Shown piece after piece: positions 1 to 6,309 of a stretch of 44,671 nt of DNA. Every line of letters starts with the position of its first letter. The stretch's first letter is position 1. A program made the position numbers and the translations under genes. The stretch spans positions 1-44,671 of IMG/VR virus record IMGVR_UViG_3300017613_001403; one strand, 5' to 3'. The notes beneath the pieces are model-generated. The model had not been told where the DNA came from, did not search any database, and saw only the letters and a program-made list of their open reading frames with translations. Source of the DNA: a virus.

Positions 1-121
1 ATGGGGTCTAAATACGGCGCAAGAGAATGTTCCGGTACGGTTGACTGGGGCTTGATTTATTTCGACATTTACAAGGATGGTTATTCATGGACACCCAAGG
101 TAATACGGGGAACTTCAGAGG
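1..121. repeat. Terminal overlap, copy 1 (identical to 44551-44671)
   Basis: The first 121 bases are identical to the last 121. The phosphoesterase reading frame continues without interruption through the join, so the repeat most simply reflects circular closure of an assembled contig rather than two genomic copies. The coding frame does not exclude a genuine short terminal repeat. Confidence 0.97.
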
Positions 122-144
122 TAGCAAAATCGGTGAAATTGTAA
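1..144 (+). CDS. Metallophosphoesterase, C-terminal end (continued from the right edge)
   Basis: This is the tail of the gene that starts at 43909. The frame enters at base 1 and ends with TAA at 142-144. Joined across the circle the protein is 261 residues. No catalytic motif lies in this fragment; all metal-binding motifs are on the right-hand piece. The ATG at position 1 is an internal methionine, not a start. The end overlaps the next gene (start 87) by 58 bases. Confidence 0.9.
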   Translation: MGSKYGARECSGTVDWGLIYFDIYKDGYSWTPKVIRGTSEVAKSVKL

Positions 145-362
145 TTCCTACCGGGGAAGACGATGATGTTGGATATCCAAATGTTCCGGGCGTTTTTCTT
201 CAGAACGGTGTTTGGTTGGTGAGTATGCTTTTTAACGGCAAACGAAAGCGACTGTCTTGCGGCGCCGGTATCGAGGGATATCGTACAGCAGTTGAATTAA
301 AGGTGGAATTTGAGCGCAAAAAGCGCAAAAAAAAGATGTTGGAAATGTTCAAAAAAATTTAG
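87..362 (+). CDS. AP2-like DNA-binding domain protein (tentative)
   Basis: 91 residues. The centre (about residues 30-75) has the pattern of an AP2/integrase-type three-strand sheet plus helix: PGVF, a W, then a second strand ending in NGKRKRLSC, followed by an EGYRTAVELK helix. Such domains occur in phages alone or fused to HNH nucleases. The C-terminus is very lysine-rich. The start is preceded by AAGGATGG about 8 bases upstream. It overlaps the phosphoesterase end by 58 bases and the next gene by 53. The family call comes from pattern only. Confidence 0.55.
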   Translation: MDTQGNTGNFRGSKIGEIVIPTGEDDDVGYPNVPGVFLQNGVWLVSMLFNGKRKRLSCGAGIEGYRTAVELKVEFERKKRKKKMLEMFKKI

Positions 363-513
363 CGTTCAAGAAAAATGTACAAAGGAGAAAAAGATGCAAG
401 AATATGATTACGATACAGACGGATGCAGTTGTGAAGAAATAGAATGGGAACCTATTGACGGATTTGAGGGATGTCCGTTTTGTGAAGATAGGGATGTTAT
501 TTGGGTTGAATAA
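310..513 (+). CDS. Small zinc-ribbon-like protein with two possible starts
   Basis: From TTG at 310 the protein has 67 residues with a CWKC pair near the N-terminus, CSC in the middle and CPFC near the end, consistent with a zinc ribbon. AAAGGTGG lies just upstream of that TTG. A second, stronger site AAAGGAG (381-387) precedes an in-frame ATG at 394, which would give only the acidic 39-residue C-terminal part and lose the first Cys pair. Both forms could be made. The stop abuts the next ATG (514). Function unknown. Confidence 0.6.
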   Translation: MSAKSAKKRCWKCSKKFSVQEKCTKEKKMQEYDYDTDGCSCEEIEWEPIDGFEGCPFCEDRDVIWVE

Positions 514-750
514 ATGGAAGCGATCCTGAAATTCGATCTACCTGAAGATAAAAACAAGTACACTATGGCCTATAATGGGCCTCGGTACTGGCATACCCTG
601 TATGACATGAACCGTTGGTTCAGGAATGAAATCAAATATCGTGGTGAGGAATGGGAAAAACATAACGGTGTAGTTACTCTTGACAGGGTTTGGGAACAGT
701 TTCTTTTCATATTAGAGGAACACGGTGTCAGATTAGAGGATGTAACCTAA
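514..750 (+). CDS. Conserved phage protein, 78 aa
   Basis: Starts immediately after the preceding stop, so probably translationally coupled. It begins MEAILKFDLPEDK and contains YNGPRYWHTLYDMNRWFRNEIKY, cut here by wording as an aromatic-rich amphipathic segment near residues 19-42. This N-terminal pattern recurs in small proteins of many phages, but no function is known to me. Its TAA overlaps the next ATG in TAATG. Confidence 0.75.
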   Translation: MEAILKFDLPEDKNKYTMAYNGPRYWHTLYDMNRWFRNEIKYRGEEWEKHNGVVTLDRVWEQFLFILEEHGVRLEDVT

Positions 751-878
751 TGGAAGCCCTGTATGGAATATTCACAACGATACCTATAGCAAGCGTTAAG
801 CTGCTCGGATTGGTGTATCTGATAGCCATAACCGGCATTGTGATATTTAAGATTGTTCTGACGAAGCCAAAGAAATAA
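750..878 (+). CDS. Small single-pass membrane protein, 42 aa
   Basis: The ATG at 750 overlaps the upstream stop (TAATG). One hydrophobic segment spans about residues 9-36 and is followed by a basic tail ending KPKK, so a single-pass inner-membrane peptide is likely. An in-frame TTG at 690 would lengthen it but lacks support. Its stop overlaps the ATG of the next small frame. Confidence 0.6.
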   Translation: MEALYGIFTTIPIASVKLLGLVYLIAITGIVIFKIVLTKPKK

Positions 879-982
879 TGTGGGAAAATTTTAAATGCCT
901 GATTTTGAAGATAATAATAATAGTGGTTGCGGTGATTGTGTGCTTGGGGATCAAGTTTACCAAAATGTCCTCCAACAATTAG
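878..982 (+). CDS. Very small membrane peptide, 34 aa
   Basis: The ATG overlaps the preceding TAA (TAATG). The peptide has an isoleucine/valine-rich stretch (residues 9-24) followed by polar residues. It overlaps the next frame (895-1074) out of register over most of its length. Either both are used, or one is spurious. Confidence 0.4.
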   Translation: MWENFKCLILKIIIIVVAVIVCLGIKFTKMSSNN

Positions 983-1074
983 CGATTCTAAGTTCTAGGA
1001 TTTCGATTCTCGAATTGAAATTAGCCAATTATGAGATCCCCAAATTAGCTGATGCCGTTGGCAAGAATCATTGA
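895..1074 (+). CDS. Small heptad-rich protein, 59 aa
   Basis: Starts at ATG 895 inside the preceding small frame, in another register. It has a Cys-containing polar head (GCGDC) and then a leucine/isoleucine heptad-like run (about residues 25-45) suggesting a short coiled coil. It is the last gene of the rightward unit before the convergent boundary. Function unknown. Confidence 0.45.
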   Translation: MPDFEDNNNSGCGDCVLGDQVYQNVLQQLAILSSRISILELKLANYEIPKLADAVGKNH

Positions 1075-1106
1075 GATTGTTGATTCTGCCCGGTGGGGCG
1101 GATAAA

Positions 1107-1121
1107 CACTTACAATAAGTG
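1107..1121. terminator. Hairpin in the convergent intergenic region
   Basis: CACTTA-CAA-TAAGTG is a perfect 6-bp stem with a 3-base loop, between the ends of the rightward genes (1074) and the leftward genes (1174). There is no strong T tract, so it is at best a weak or bidirectional terminator. Confidence 0.35.
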
Positions 1122-1173
1122 CATATTACAATGAGCAGATACTATATTTTCATGTGTTAATACGAATTAATTG

Positions 1174-1674
1174 TCATAAACCCAATTTATATTTAATCCA
1201 TTCTTTTTGTATTTTGCCGAGTTTGATTTTATCTTCATTTTTTAAAAACCATTCATCTGTGTTGTTTTCTCCTGTGATGGCCATTCCCGCCCCATGCCAA
1301 TCTGCGAGCATCTCTTTTAGATATTTCATAGGCATTGGTATTGTTTTCAAATCTCCATCATCTTCTTGTAACAACCAATATTGCCAATGATGAGGATTTC
1401 TGTGGATATGTTTTAACCATGCAATGTCAAAATGCCTTTGGATATCCTCTTTAAATAAACCATTATAACAATCTTTCCCCTCACCTTGAATAAATTTTTC
1501 ATGCTCTGGGTAATCTCCATAAAAATATCGTGCGTATGGAACAAATTCAGATGGCAACAACTTGCTTAAATCGTGTGTTATTCCTCGCCAATACAGTTTT
1601 ATTTTCCAACATTCTCTTAATACAAACCACTTATGTCGAATCACATATTTTAGATATTTTGTGTACTTTTTCAT
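1174..1674 (-). CDS. DUF5662-like protein
   Basis: 166 residues from ATG 1674, chosen because GGGAGGGG lies directly upstream; longer in-frame starts up to 1770 have no such site and run into the methyltransferase gene. The protein begins MKKYTKYLKYVIRHKWFV and contains WRGITHDLSKLLPSEF (His-Asp near residue 36) and KHIHRNPHHWQYW (about residues 84-96). This resembles DUF5662, a family with conserved His/Asp pairs suggestive of a metal-dependent HD-like fold. It is the last gene of the leftward unit. Confidence 0.8.
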   Translation of the reverse strand: MKKYTKYLKYVIRHKWFVLRECWKIKLYWRGITHDLSKLLPSEFVPYARYFYGDYPEHEKFIQGEGKDCYNGLFKEDIQRHFDIAWLKHIHRNPHHWQYWLLQEDDGDLKTIPMPMKYLKEMLADWHGAGMAITGENNTDEWFLKNEDKIKLGKIQKEWIKYKLGL

Positions 1675-1729
1675 AACCCCTCCCTTCATGCACTCACCCC
1701 CCATATGATTGATATGGGTTTTACGGTAC

Positions 1730-1745
1730 GATATGTCGGCGGGTG
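1730..1745. repeat. 16-bp direct repeat, copy 1
   Basis: GATATGTCGGCGGGTG, identical to 2460-2475. The two copies lie just outside the two ends of the cytosine methyltransferase gene. Confidence 0.9.
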
Positions 1746-1748
1746 GTG

Positions 1749-2447
1749 TCAAGGTTTCAGTATCTCCCATGCAGTCGCAGCCACTTGTGGAATCTGTCCG
1801 TTGCCAATGGCCTTAAGTCTGTCCATCCTGTGGGCCACCCTATCAGATATTCTTGATTTATCGGGCATGGTTTCCCAAATATTTTTTTGAATAAACGGCA
1901 ACTTTTCCATTTTTGCATCGATCGAGATGAATAGTTCGCCTTGGTTGTTGGAGTATGAACATAGCCAATATCGTGACCGAATGTGATCTGCGCCCATGTC
2001 TGACGCTTTAATCTTAATCGCCCTGGAATAGTAACCCAAAAGATGTAAGTCCGATGCAGCCTTTCCAATTGCTTTTTTGTTGACATTCTCTGCGAAGACG
2101 AAACCAGGCTTAATTGTTGAAATGGTCTTAAACATCCAAGGCCATAAGTTGGCTGCTGTGATGACTCCATGGGTGGCCGTGGAAAATGTTTGGCATGGAA
2201 ATCCCCCCGTAACGAGGTCAACCATGCCCCTATATCGTCTGGCGTACCCTTGATGGATGAAATCTTTGATACAGCCGAATATCGGGGCTTCGTCAAGGAA
2301 TCCGTCTTTTTGTCTTTGTCTGATAACTTTTTGGCAGTACTCATCTATTTCCACATATCCTACACACCTGAATTTTGGTTTTATTAAGTGCTGAAATGCT
2401 AACCCTCCACCTTCCACGCCTGAGAACAGGCTCAAATACGTCTGCAT
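1749..2447 (-). CDS. DNA (cytosine-5) methyltransferase
   Basis: 232 residues from ATG 2447, with AAGGGG six bases upstream; an adjacent GTG at 2450 is the alternative start. C5-methyltransferase motifs appear in order: I, SLFSGVEGGGLAF (6-18), binds AdoMet; IV, GGFPCQ (81-86), with catalytic Cys85; VI, ENV (120-122); VIII, IRSRYW (156-161); IX/X, RLKAIGNGQIP (210-220). It is small because the target-recognition region between VIII and IX is only about 45 residues. Probably protects phage DNA from host restriction; specificity cannot be predicted. A 16-bp direct repeat flanks the gene. Confidence 0.95.
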   Translation of the reverse strand: MQTYLSLFSGVEGGGLAFQHLIKPKFRCVGYVEIDEYCQKVIRQRQKDGFLDEAPIFGCIKDFIHQGYARRYRGMVDLVTGGFPCQTFSTATHGVITAANLWPWMFKTISTIKPGFVFAENVNKKAIGKAASDLHLLGYYSRAIKIKASDMGADHIRSRYWLCSYSNNQGELFISIDAKMEKLPFIQKNIWETMPDKSRISDRVAHRMDRLKAIGNGQIPQVAATAWEILKP

Positions 2448-2459
2448 CACCTACCCCTT

Positions 2460-2475
2460 GATATGTCGGCGGGTG
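2460..2475. repeat. 16-bp direct repeat, copy 2
   Basis: Second copy of GATATGTCGGCGGGTG, immediately upstream (on the minus strand) of the methyltransferase start. Confidence 0.9.
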
Positions 2476-2485
2476 TTTGCAACAT

Positions 2486-2620
2486 CTATTTCCTATCCTC
2501 TTTGCAAAAATGAGGACACCGATCACAATGCGCCCTGATTTTCTTCCTTTGCATTTCCTTGCAGAATTTGTTATGGTAATAAACCGCTTTGCTGAATGTT
2601 TCGTGCGGACACTTTTTCAT
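2486..2620 (-). CDS. Small Cys/His-rich protein, 44 aa
   Basis: The ATG overlaps the upstream stop as ATGA. It begins MKKCPHETFSKAVYYH and has C4, C20, C32, C35 and C39 plus several histidines (CDRCPHFC), so it probably binds zinc. It fills the gap between the DUF1367-like gene and the methyltransferase, is tightly coupled to the upstream gene, and is dominated by charged residues. Function unknown. Confidence 0.65.
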   Translation of the reverse strand: MKKCPHETFSKAVYYHNKFCKEMQRKKIRAHCDRCPHFCKEDRK

Positions 2621-3096
2621 CCCATCCTCGCTTTGGCTTCTGCTATCAATCTATCAACACTCATGCTCACCATTTTACCTATTTCCTTCAAGGCATGGTC
2701 GTAGTACCTACAGGCCTCTAAGTGCTTCATATTAGCAAATGACGTTGATATTGGTTCTAAATATGTGATACCCCCAACTATCTTGAACCTTCTGATTAGT
2801 TCCGGTTTCTTTTTAGCAACTCGAATCTTTGCATCAAAGTCGATGTCCCTTCTGTCTAATATGTTGTCGTGGTCTGATAAGAGTTCAGCGGCAGTTGAAC
2901 AGCAAGCCCAATATAATCCCAACTGAGCATATGACCTCGCTTTCTTTGAGCCTGTGAGCTTCGAGTCAAGGACTTGATTGACCGTGAACTCCTTGATTTT
3001 TTCAACAGCTTCATCACCGTATGGAACACAGTAAAAACTTCGGCCAACTTCCCACCGGAGTTGAAGGGGTATGTTTATGGAGCGTTTCTTTTTCAC
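2617..3096 (-). CDS. DUF1367-like protein, possibly recombination-associated
   Basis: 159 residues from GTG 3096, preceded by AAGGGGGAG. The middle has SKKARSYAQLGLYWACCS followed by an acidic helix, and the C-terminal third has PISTSFANMKHLEACRYYDHA. This resembles the layout of DUF1367-type phage proteins, where a basic patch precedes an aromatic-leucine helix and a late S-F-M-E/F-Y segment. It lies just downstream of the HNH, ERF and exonuclease genes, which supports a DNA-metabolism role. Identification is moderate. Confidence 0.6.
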   Translation of the reverse strand: MKKKRSINIPLQLRWEVGRSFYCVPYGDEAVEKIKEFTVNQVLDSKLTGSKKARSYAQLGLYWACCSTAAELLSDHDNILDRRDIDFDAKIRVAKKKPELIRRFKIVGGITYLEPISTSFANMKHLEACRYYDHALKEIGKMVSMSVDRLIAEAKARMG

Positions 3097-3105
3097 TACT
3101 CCCCC

Positions 3106-3345
3106 TTATAAATTCCCATCATGGATTAATCTGTGGCATCGCCAGCACACGACTTCCAGATTGTCTTCCGTATCCCCGCCACCAGCACCCTTTGAGATTT
3201 TATGATGAAGGTGGGTGGTTTCCGGTGGTGTGTACATGTCACATTTTGAGCAAGCCCTGTACGCCTTTTCCCATAGCTGATGTTTGAGTTTGACATATTC
3301 CGACTTGCTTAATTTGACCGCTTTGGTTTTTTGTTGAGGGTTCAA
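3106..3345 (-). CDS. HNH endonuclease, small free-standing
   Basis: 79 residues. ACSKCDMY, then HLHHKISKGAGGG and NLEVVCWRCHRLIHDG, form a classic HNH fold with two CxxC zinc pairs and catalytic His-His. The only in-frame start available is TTG 3345; no strong ribosome site precedes it. That TTG sits inside one of two 27-bp imperfect repeats (3333-3359 and 3364-3390), so its initiation region looks duplicated. It may be a homing-type nuclease, or may act in recombination or packaging; its place beside ERF favours recombination or mobility. Confidence 0.85.
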   Translation of the reverse strand: MNPQQKTKAVKLSKSEYVKLKHQLWEKAYRACSKCDMYTPPETTHLHHKISKGAGGGDTEDNLEVVCWRCHRLIHDGNL

Positions 3346-3390
3346 TTATAGCTCATCAACCGGGTTGCGGGTTCACTTATAGTTCATCAA
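3333..3390. repeat. Two 27-bp imperfect direct repeats at the HNH start
   Basis: Units 3333-3359 and 3364-3390 match at 24 of 27 positions and are spaced 31 bp. The second carries the ERF stop codon; the first carries the HNH TTG start. Each contains a small in-frame start/stop cluster on the minus strand. Confidence 0.85.
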
Positions 3391-4046
3391 TATGGTGTGT
3401 CATCAGTTTGTGCTTCGTTCATTTTGTGTTCGGAATACTCGGACAGGACTTGTTCAAAGTTTTCTTCCGGCAGCAGCAGTTTGCTCATTTTCCAATGCCT
3501 CGGTGGGAGGTTTTGTTCATCGGCTTTCCACTTAACCATATCGACAATCTCATCTTCCGTGAGTTCGTGGTTTTTCATGCCGATGGACTTGATGAAGGTC
3601 CATTGCTTTGATGACATTTCGTTGTTAGTTTTTTGTGTCTTTGGTGCTGATGGTTGTTGTTTTTGGGTGTTGTCCATCGTGTCAGCGTCTTTTGTGTCAT
3701 CTATTAAAAATAGGCCATTTGCGCTATACTTTCGTGCATAACTCGAAGTTGACCCTGTGACCTGGCTAACACTCATACCCTTTTGGTTTTCATCTTCACG
3801 AGCAAATGCTGAACAGGAGATACTTTCCCCGTCATATGTTATTGTTATGATAGCTTTTATATAAAATCTATTACCTATATTTACCACCTCATCATTTATC
3901 GTTATAATAGAACCAGATAACAATGGTTTGACGGCTTCCAAGATATCTTCACATGATCTATAATTATACTCCCCAAATTTATTATATTGATTTTTAGGCA
4001 CTTTTAATTTTGTTTGTATATTATTTAAAATTTCATAAACTGTCAT
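3387..4046 (-). CDS. ERF-family single-strand annealing protein
   Basis: 219 residues from ATG 4046, with AAGGGGGTT about 6 bases upstream; a longer start at 4076 is not supported. The N-terminal 130 residues match ERF: VYEILNNIQTKL, NKFGEYNYRSCEDILEAVKPLL, then GSTSSYARKYSANGLFLID and DDTKDADT. ERF proteins anneal complementary single strands in phage recombination and replication. A Gln/Lys-rich linker leads to a C-terminal helical part. The exonuclease two genes upstream is the expected partner for a lambda-Red-like system. Confidence 0.92.
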   Translation of the reverse strand: MTVYEILNNIQTKLKVPKNQYNKFGEYNYRSCEDILEAVKPLLSGSIITINDEVVNIGNRFYIKAIITITYDGESISCSAFAREDENQKGMSVSQVTGSTSSYARKYSANGLFLIDDTKDADTMDNTQKQQPSAPKTQKTNNEMSSKQWTFIKSIGMKNHELTEDEIVDMVKWKADEQNLPPRHWKMSKLLLPEENFEQVLSEYSEHKMNEAQTDDTPY

Positions 4047-4048
4047 AA

Positions 4049-4174
4049 TTAACCCCCTTCTATTTGTTTTTTCCAATTATTATATAGTAATTCAAACTCC
4101 TTAAACGTTGAATTGTTTTTCATTCTATTTGCTTTATAACTTATTGTTTGCACGTTATCTTTGACATCGGTCAC
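4049..4174 (-). CDS. Small charged protein between exonuclease and ERF, 41 aa
   Basis: The GTG start overlaps the exonuclease stop as GTGA, and the end carries the AAGGGGG ribosome site used by ERF. It begins MTDVKDNVQTISYK and ends KKQIEGG, with a central helical FKEFELLYNNW segment. Tight coupling on both sides supports a real gene bridging the pair. Function unknown. Confidence 0.5.
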   Translation of the reverse strand: MTDVKDNVQTISYKANRMKNNSTFKEFELLYNNWKKQIEGG

Positions 4175-4890
4175 AAGGAATTGGTACTTTTACCATCTTG
4201 CATCCTCCTTGCTATAATTGGATGTCGCAATATGTAAAGTTCCACCATTGCATTAAAGGTTGCTAAATCTTTTTCATATCGTTTTGAGTAATCCTTCCAA
4301 TCTGGAAGACCTGTTTCTTTATCTATCCTTAATATTCCACACCCTTCAGCAGAAGGAATACAACTTCGATATGCAGCAATTTGAGGGCCATGTTGGGCAG
4401 GGTAATGATTTTTTGAAGTCTTCCAATCAATTACATATTCTTTGCCATTTAAAAAACAATGGATATCTAATGTCCCTGCCCACCGATCACCCCACACGGT
4501 TTGCTCAAGGGATATGGGTTTGATGTCATTCTCCACCCACCATGCAAGAAACGCCTGAAATGCTTGGTTTGCCTGTTCATGTTTTGACCATGAAAGTTGG
4601 GAATCTATGGTAATGGAATCCTGATTTTTTAAATAACTTTCAATCAGGTCGTGAACCTCTGACCCAATATCCAACGCCTTTTGGCTGACCTTGCGGAAGT
4701 TGAAACGAGCATCGTTTAAATGGTCATCGGTTACAGGATATATCCCAATTTCTTCTTGTCCCACATTCTCCTTTATCCATTCCACAACCATGTTAGCTGC
4801 CCACTGAGTCAACGCACCGGATGAATTGGTACAGTCAGATATAATGTTTGTGCATCTTGGAAATTTTTTACCGTCTTTTTCATATGGCAT
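4171..4890 (-). CDS. PD-(D/E)XK exonuclease (RecB/Cas4-like)
   Basis: 239 residues from ATG 4890, with TAGGAG 8 bases upstream; an in-frame start at 4944 lacks a site. Nuclease residues are visible: GSEVHDLIE with His80, GTLDIH with Asp142, and VIDWKTSK with Asp155 and Lys157, followed by HGPQIAAY (Gln170). This is the RecB-type core. It likely resects double-stranded ends to feed the ERF annealing protein. Confidence 0.88.
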   Translation of the reverse strand: MPYEKDGKKFPRCTNIISDCTNSSGALTQWAANMVVEWIKENVGQEEIGIYPVTDDHLNDARFNFRKVSQKALDIGSEVHDLIESYLKNQDSITIDSQLSWSKHEQANQAFQAFLAWWVENDIKPISLEQTVWGDRWAGTLDIHCFLNGKEYVIDWKTSKNHYPAQHGPQIAAYRSCIPSAEGCGILRIDKETGLPDWKDYSKRYEKDLATFNAMVELYILRHPIIARRMQDGKSTNSL

Positions 4891-5155
4891 TATTAAATCT
4901 CCTAAAAAGTATTTTCCTGGACTTGGTTTTGACCATATAGTCATTGATGAATATTTCCACCTCGTCTAAATCCTTAAAAACTTTTTGGTTACACTTTCCA
5001 AATACAAAATATGATAAACATATTTCTGTTTCGGGTATTCCGTTTGCCTTGCCCCACTTGACATAATGCGTCCATGTGCTGTGTTCGATTTTGACCGAAT
5101 CACCTAAAAAATCAGCGAATTTTTTTGATAGTTGTTCTGCTCGTTTTATCCTCAT
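4880..5155 (-). CDS. Hypothetical protein, 91 aa
   Basis: ATG 5155 is preceded by AAGGAGG. The protein begins MRIKRAEQLSKKFADFLGDSV, then has an aromatic middle (WTHYVKWGKANG, YFVFGKC) and a lysine/arginine-rich end. The end overlaps the exonuclease start by 11 bases. It does not match a family I recognise; position suggests a recombination accessory. Confidence 0.75.
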   Translation of the reverse strand: MRIKRAEQLSKKFADFLGDSVKIEHSTWTHYVKWGKANGIPETEICLSYFVFGKCNQKVFKDLDEVEIFINDYMVKTKSRKILFRRFNNAI

Positions 5156-5354
5156 TATTTTCCCTCCTTAATATCAAATCAAACTCAAAATCGCATATGT
5201 CACAGGACACACAATATTTGCCTATGCCGTACTGGATTTCACGCTGCTCGTGGGGACACGCATCAATATAGCAGTCCTCACAGACCACAGCGCCGGAGTG
5301 CTTGATTACCCTTGGAAAATTTGTGTTGAATCCGCACTTTTCGCAACAATCCAT
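5112..5354 (-). CDS. Cys-rich zinc-binding protein, 80 aa
   Basis: Starts at ATG 5354, overlapping the previous stop as TGATG; AAAAGGGGT inside the end of the upstream gene is the ribosome site. Cys pairs CCEKC, CEDC, C-P-H and CVSCDIC indicate two zinc knuckles, followed by a basic tail. The end overlaps the next gene by 44 bases. Likely a small regulator or host-takeover protein, not identified. Confidence 0.65.
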   Translation of the reverse strand: MDCCEKCGFNTNFPRVIKHSGAVVCEDCYIDACPHEQREIQYGIGKYCVSCDICDFEFDLILRRENNEDKTSRTTIKKIR

Positions 5355-5638
5355 CAGAGATACCCCTTTTCCTCCAGAGCGAGCCATGTAAGCTTTCCGG
5401 CCCTTTCTTGGTTACGACCGTAACACGGACACTCACCCCAACCATCCTGGCAACGATTAGCCCCGATAAAATCCCAACAGATGTCGCATTGTGGCGCATC
5501 TAATTCTTCGCTTTCTCCGTCCCACAGAGCCACACCCATAACCTTCTTCATTTCTACCGAGGGACAACGCCCACAAGTGTTTGTTTCTGAAAAAATTATT
5601 AACAACCCCTCTGCGTGTATCTTCTTAGTATACTTCAT
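5354..5638 (-). CDS. Cys-rich protein, tandem paralog 1
   Basis: 94 residues from ATG 5638, which overlaps the previous stop as ATGA. It shares most residues with the neighbouring upstream gene (5635-5919): both have MKYT-KIHAEGLLIIFSE, a CxRCP pair, VMGV, QCDICWDFIGA, QDGWG and ECPC/KCPC, and end WLALEEKGY. Three Cys pairs suggest zinc binding. The last codons (EEKGY) also encode the AAAAGGGG ribosome site of the next gene, so copies chain translationally. Function unknown. Confidence 0.75.
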   Translation of the reverse strand: MKYTKKIHAEGLLIIFSETNTCGRCPSVEMKKVMGVALWDGESEELDAPQCDICWDFIGANRCQDGWGECPCYGRNQERAGKLTWLALEEKGYL

Positions 5639-5919
5639 TGGATATACCCCTTTTCCTCTAAGGCAAGCCATGTTCGCCTTGCGGCCCTTTCTTGGTTACG
5701 ACTGGAACACGGACACTTACCCCAACCATCTTGCCAAGACTTAGCCCCAATAAAATCCCAACAGATGTCGCATTGTGGCATATTAAATCTGTGTTTTCCA
5801 TCCCACCGAGTCACACCCATAACCGCCTTTATTCTACTTGCTGGACAACGGTGACAAGTGTCTATTTCTGAAAAAATTATTAATAACCCTTCTGCGTGTA
5901 TTTTTTCTGTGTATTTCAC
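5635..5919 (-). CDS. Cys-rich protein, tandem paralog 2
   Basis: 94 residues from GTG 5919, whose GTGA overlaps the upstream stop. It is the sister of the gene at 5354-5638 with the same Cys pairs (CHRC, CDIC, CPC) and the same length. The differing middle (RWDGKHRFN against LWDGESEEL) shows divergence after duplication. The end again encodes the downstream ribosome site. Confidence 0.75.
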   Translation of the reverse strand: MKYTEKIHAEGLLIIFSEIDTCHRCPASRIKAVMGVTRWDGKHRFNMPQCDICWDFIGAKSWQDGWGKCPCSSRNQERAARRTWLALEEKGYIQ

Positions 5920-6155
5920 AGCATGCCTCCATGCTCATCCTCTGCAATCTCAACCCAACAGGCTTCTTCAACCTCATGCTGAAAATCTTTCATAATGCTG
6001 TTAAACAGTTTCATGTCTAGTTCGATGTCGTTTATCAAAAGGGTGTTGATTTCAACCCCTGCCGGATTGCCCGGATAGTGACGAGTCATCGGTTCTGCCT
6101 TTTGAGCGTCAAAATCAACCTCAACCTCTAATTCTAAATGTACGATTGTTCTCAT
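5916..6155 (-). CDS. Hypothetical acidic protein, 79 aa
   Basis: ATG 6155 is preceded by GGAGGATC. It starts MRTIVHLELEVEVDFDAQKAE with alternating beta-like residues and ends in an acidic helix (FQHEVEEACWVEIAEDE). Its start overlaps the end of a 24-residue frame; its stop overlaps the next GTG. The pattern is common among small phage early proteins; family not recognised. Confidence 0.7.
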   Translation of the reverse strand: MRTIVHLELEVEVDFDAQKAEPMTRHYPGNPAGVEINTLLINDIELDMKLFNSIMKDFQHEVEEACWVEIAEDEHGGML

Positions 6156-6226
6156 TTTTGATCCTCCGGTAAGTATTCGGCAAGGGTTTTTAGTTTCCCA
6201 AGCAGTTGGTCACAGCATACCTCCAT
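6152..6226 (-). CDS. Possible 24-aa peptide
   Basis: ATG 6226 lies inside the end of the preceding membrane peptide; the stop overlaps the next start (ATGA). The sequence begins MEVCCDQLLGKLKTLAEYL and is amphipathic. The chain of overlaps supports translation; size and lack of homologs limit confidence. Confidence 0.35.
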   Translation of the reverse strand: MEVCCDQLLGKLKTLAEYLPEDQK

Positions 6227-6308
6227 ACAGCGCCCACGGGATCACGACCATAAGAGCGCCGAGTAAAAACCAAATGATGTAGTTGAGATGTTGCCAGGGT
6301 GTTTTCAT
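6210..6308 (-). CDS. Small membrane peptide, 32 aa
   Basis: Begins MKTPWQHLNYIIWFLLGALM; one hydrophobic span covers nearly all of it. ATG 6308 lies just after the stop of the 26-residue peptide (6310), so the two are close-packed. GGGGG precedes the start. Role unknown. Confidence 0.45.
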   Translation of the reverse strand: MKTPWQHLNYIIWFLLGALMVVIPWALYGGML

Positions 6309-6309
6309 T

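Noticed and set aside
87-513. Programmed frameshift fusing the AP2-like and zinc-ribbon frames at the A-run near 330-340
   Set aside because: The register needed is +1, not the common -1, and each frame has its own start signal.
1757-2344. 195-residue minus frame within the methyltransferase
   Set aside because: Shadow of the C5-methyltransferase; no motifs, no ribosome site.
2452-2490. 12-codon frame between the Cys/His-rich gene and the methyltransferase
   Set aside because: Too short, no evidence beyond adjacent start/stop codons.
2341-2526. 61-residue minus frame across the methyltransferase start
   Set aside because: Overlaps two supported genes (2486-2620 and 1749-2447) in another frame and ends in low-complexity sequence.
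3397-3741. 114-residue plus-strand frame opposite ERF
   Set aside because: Antisense shadow of the ERF gene, Ser/Phe/Cys-rich, no ribosome site.
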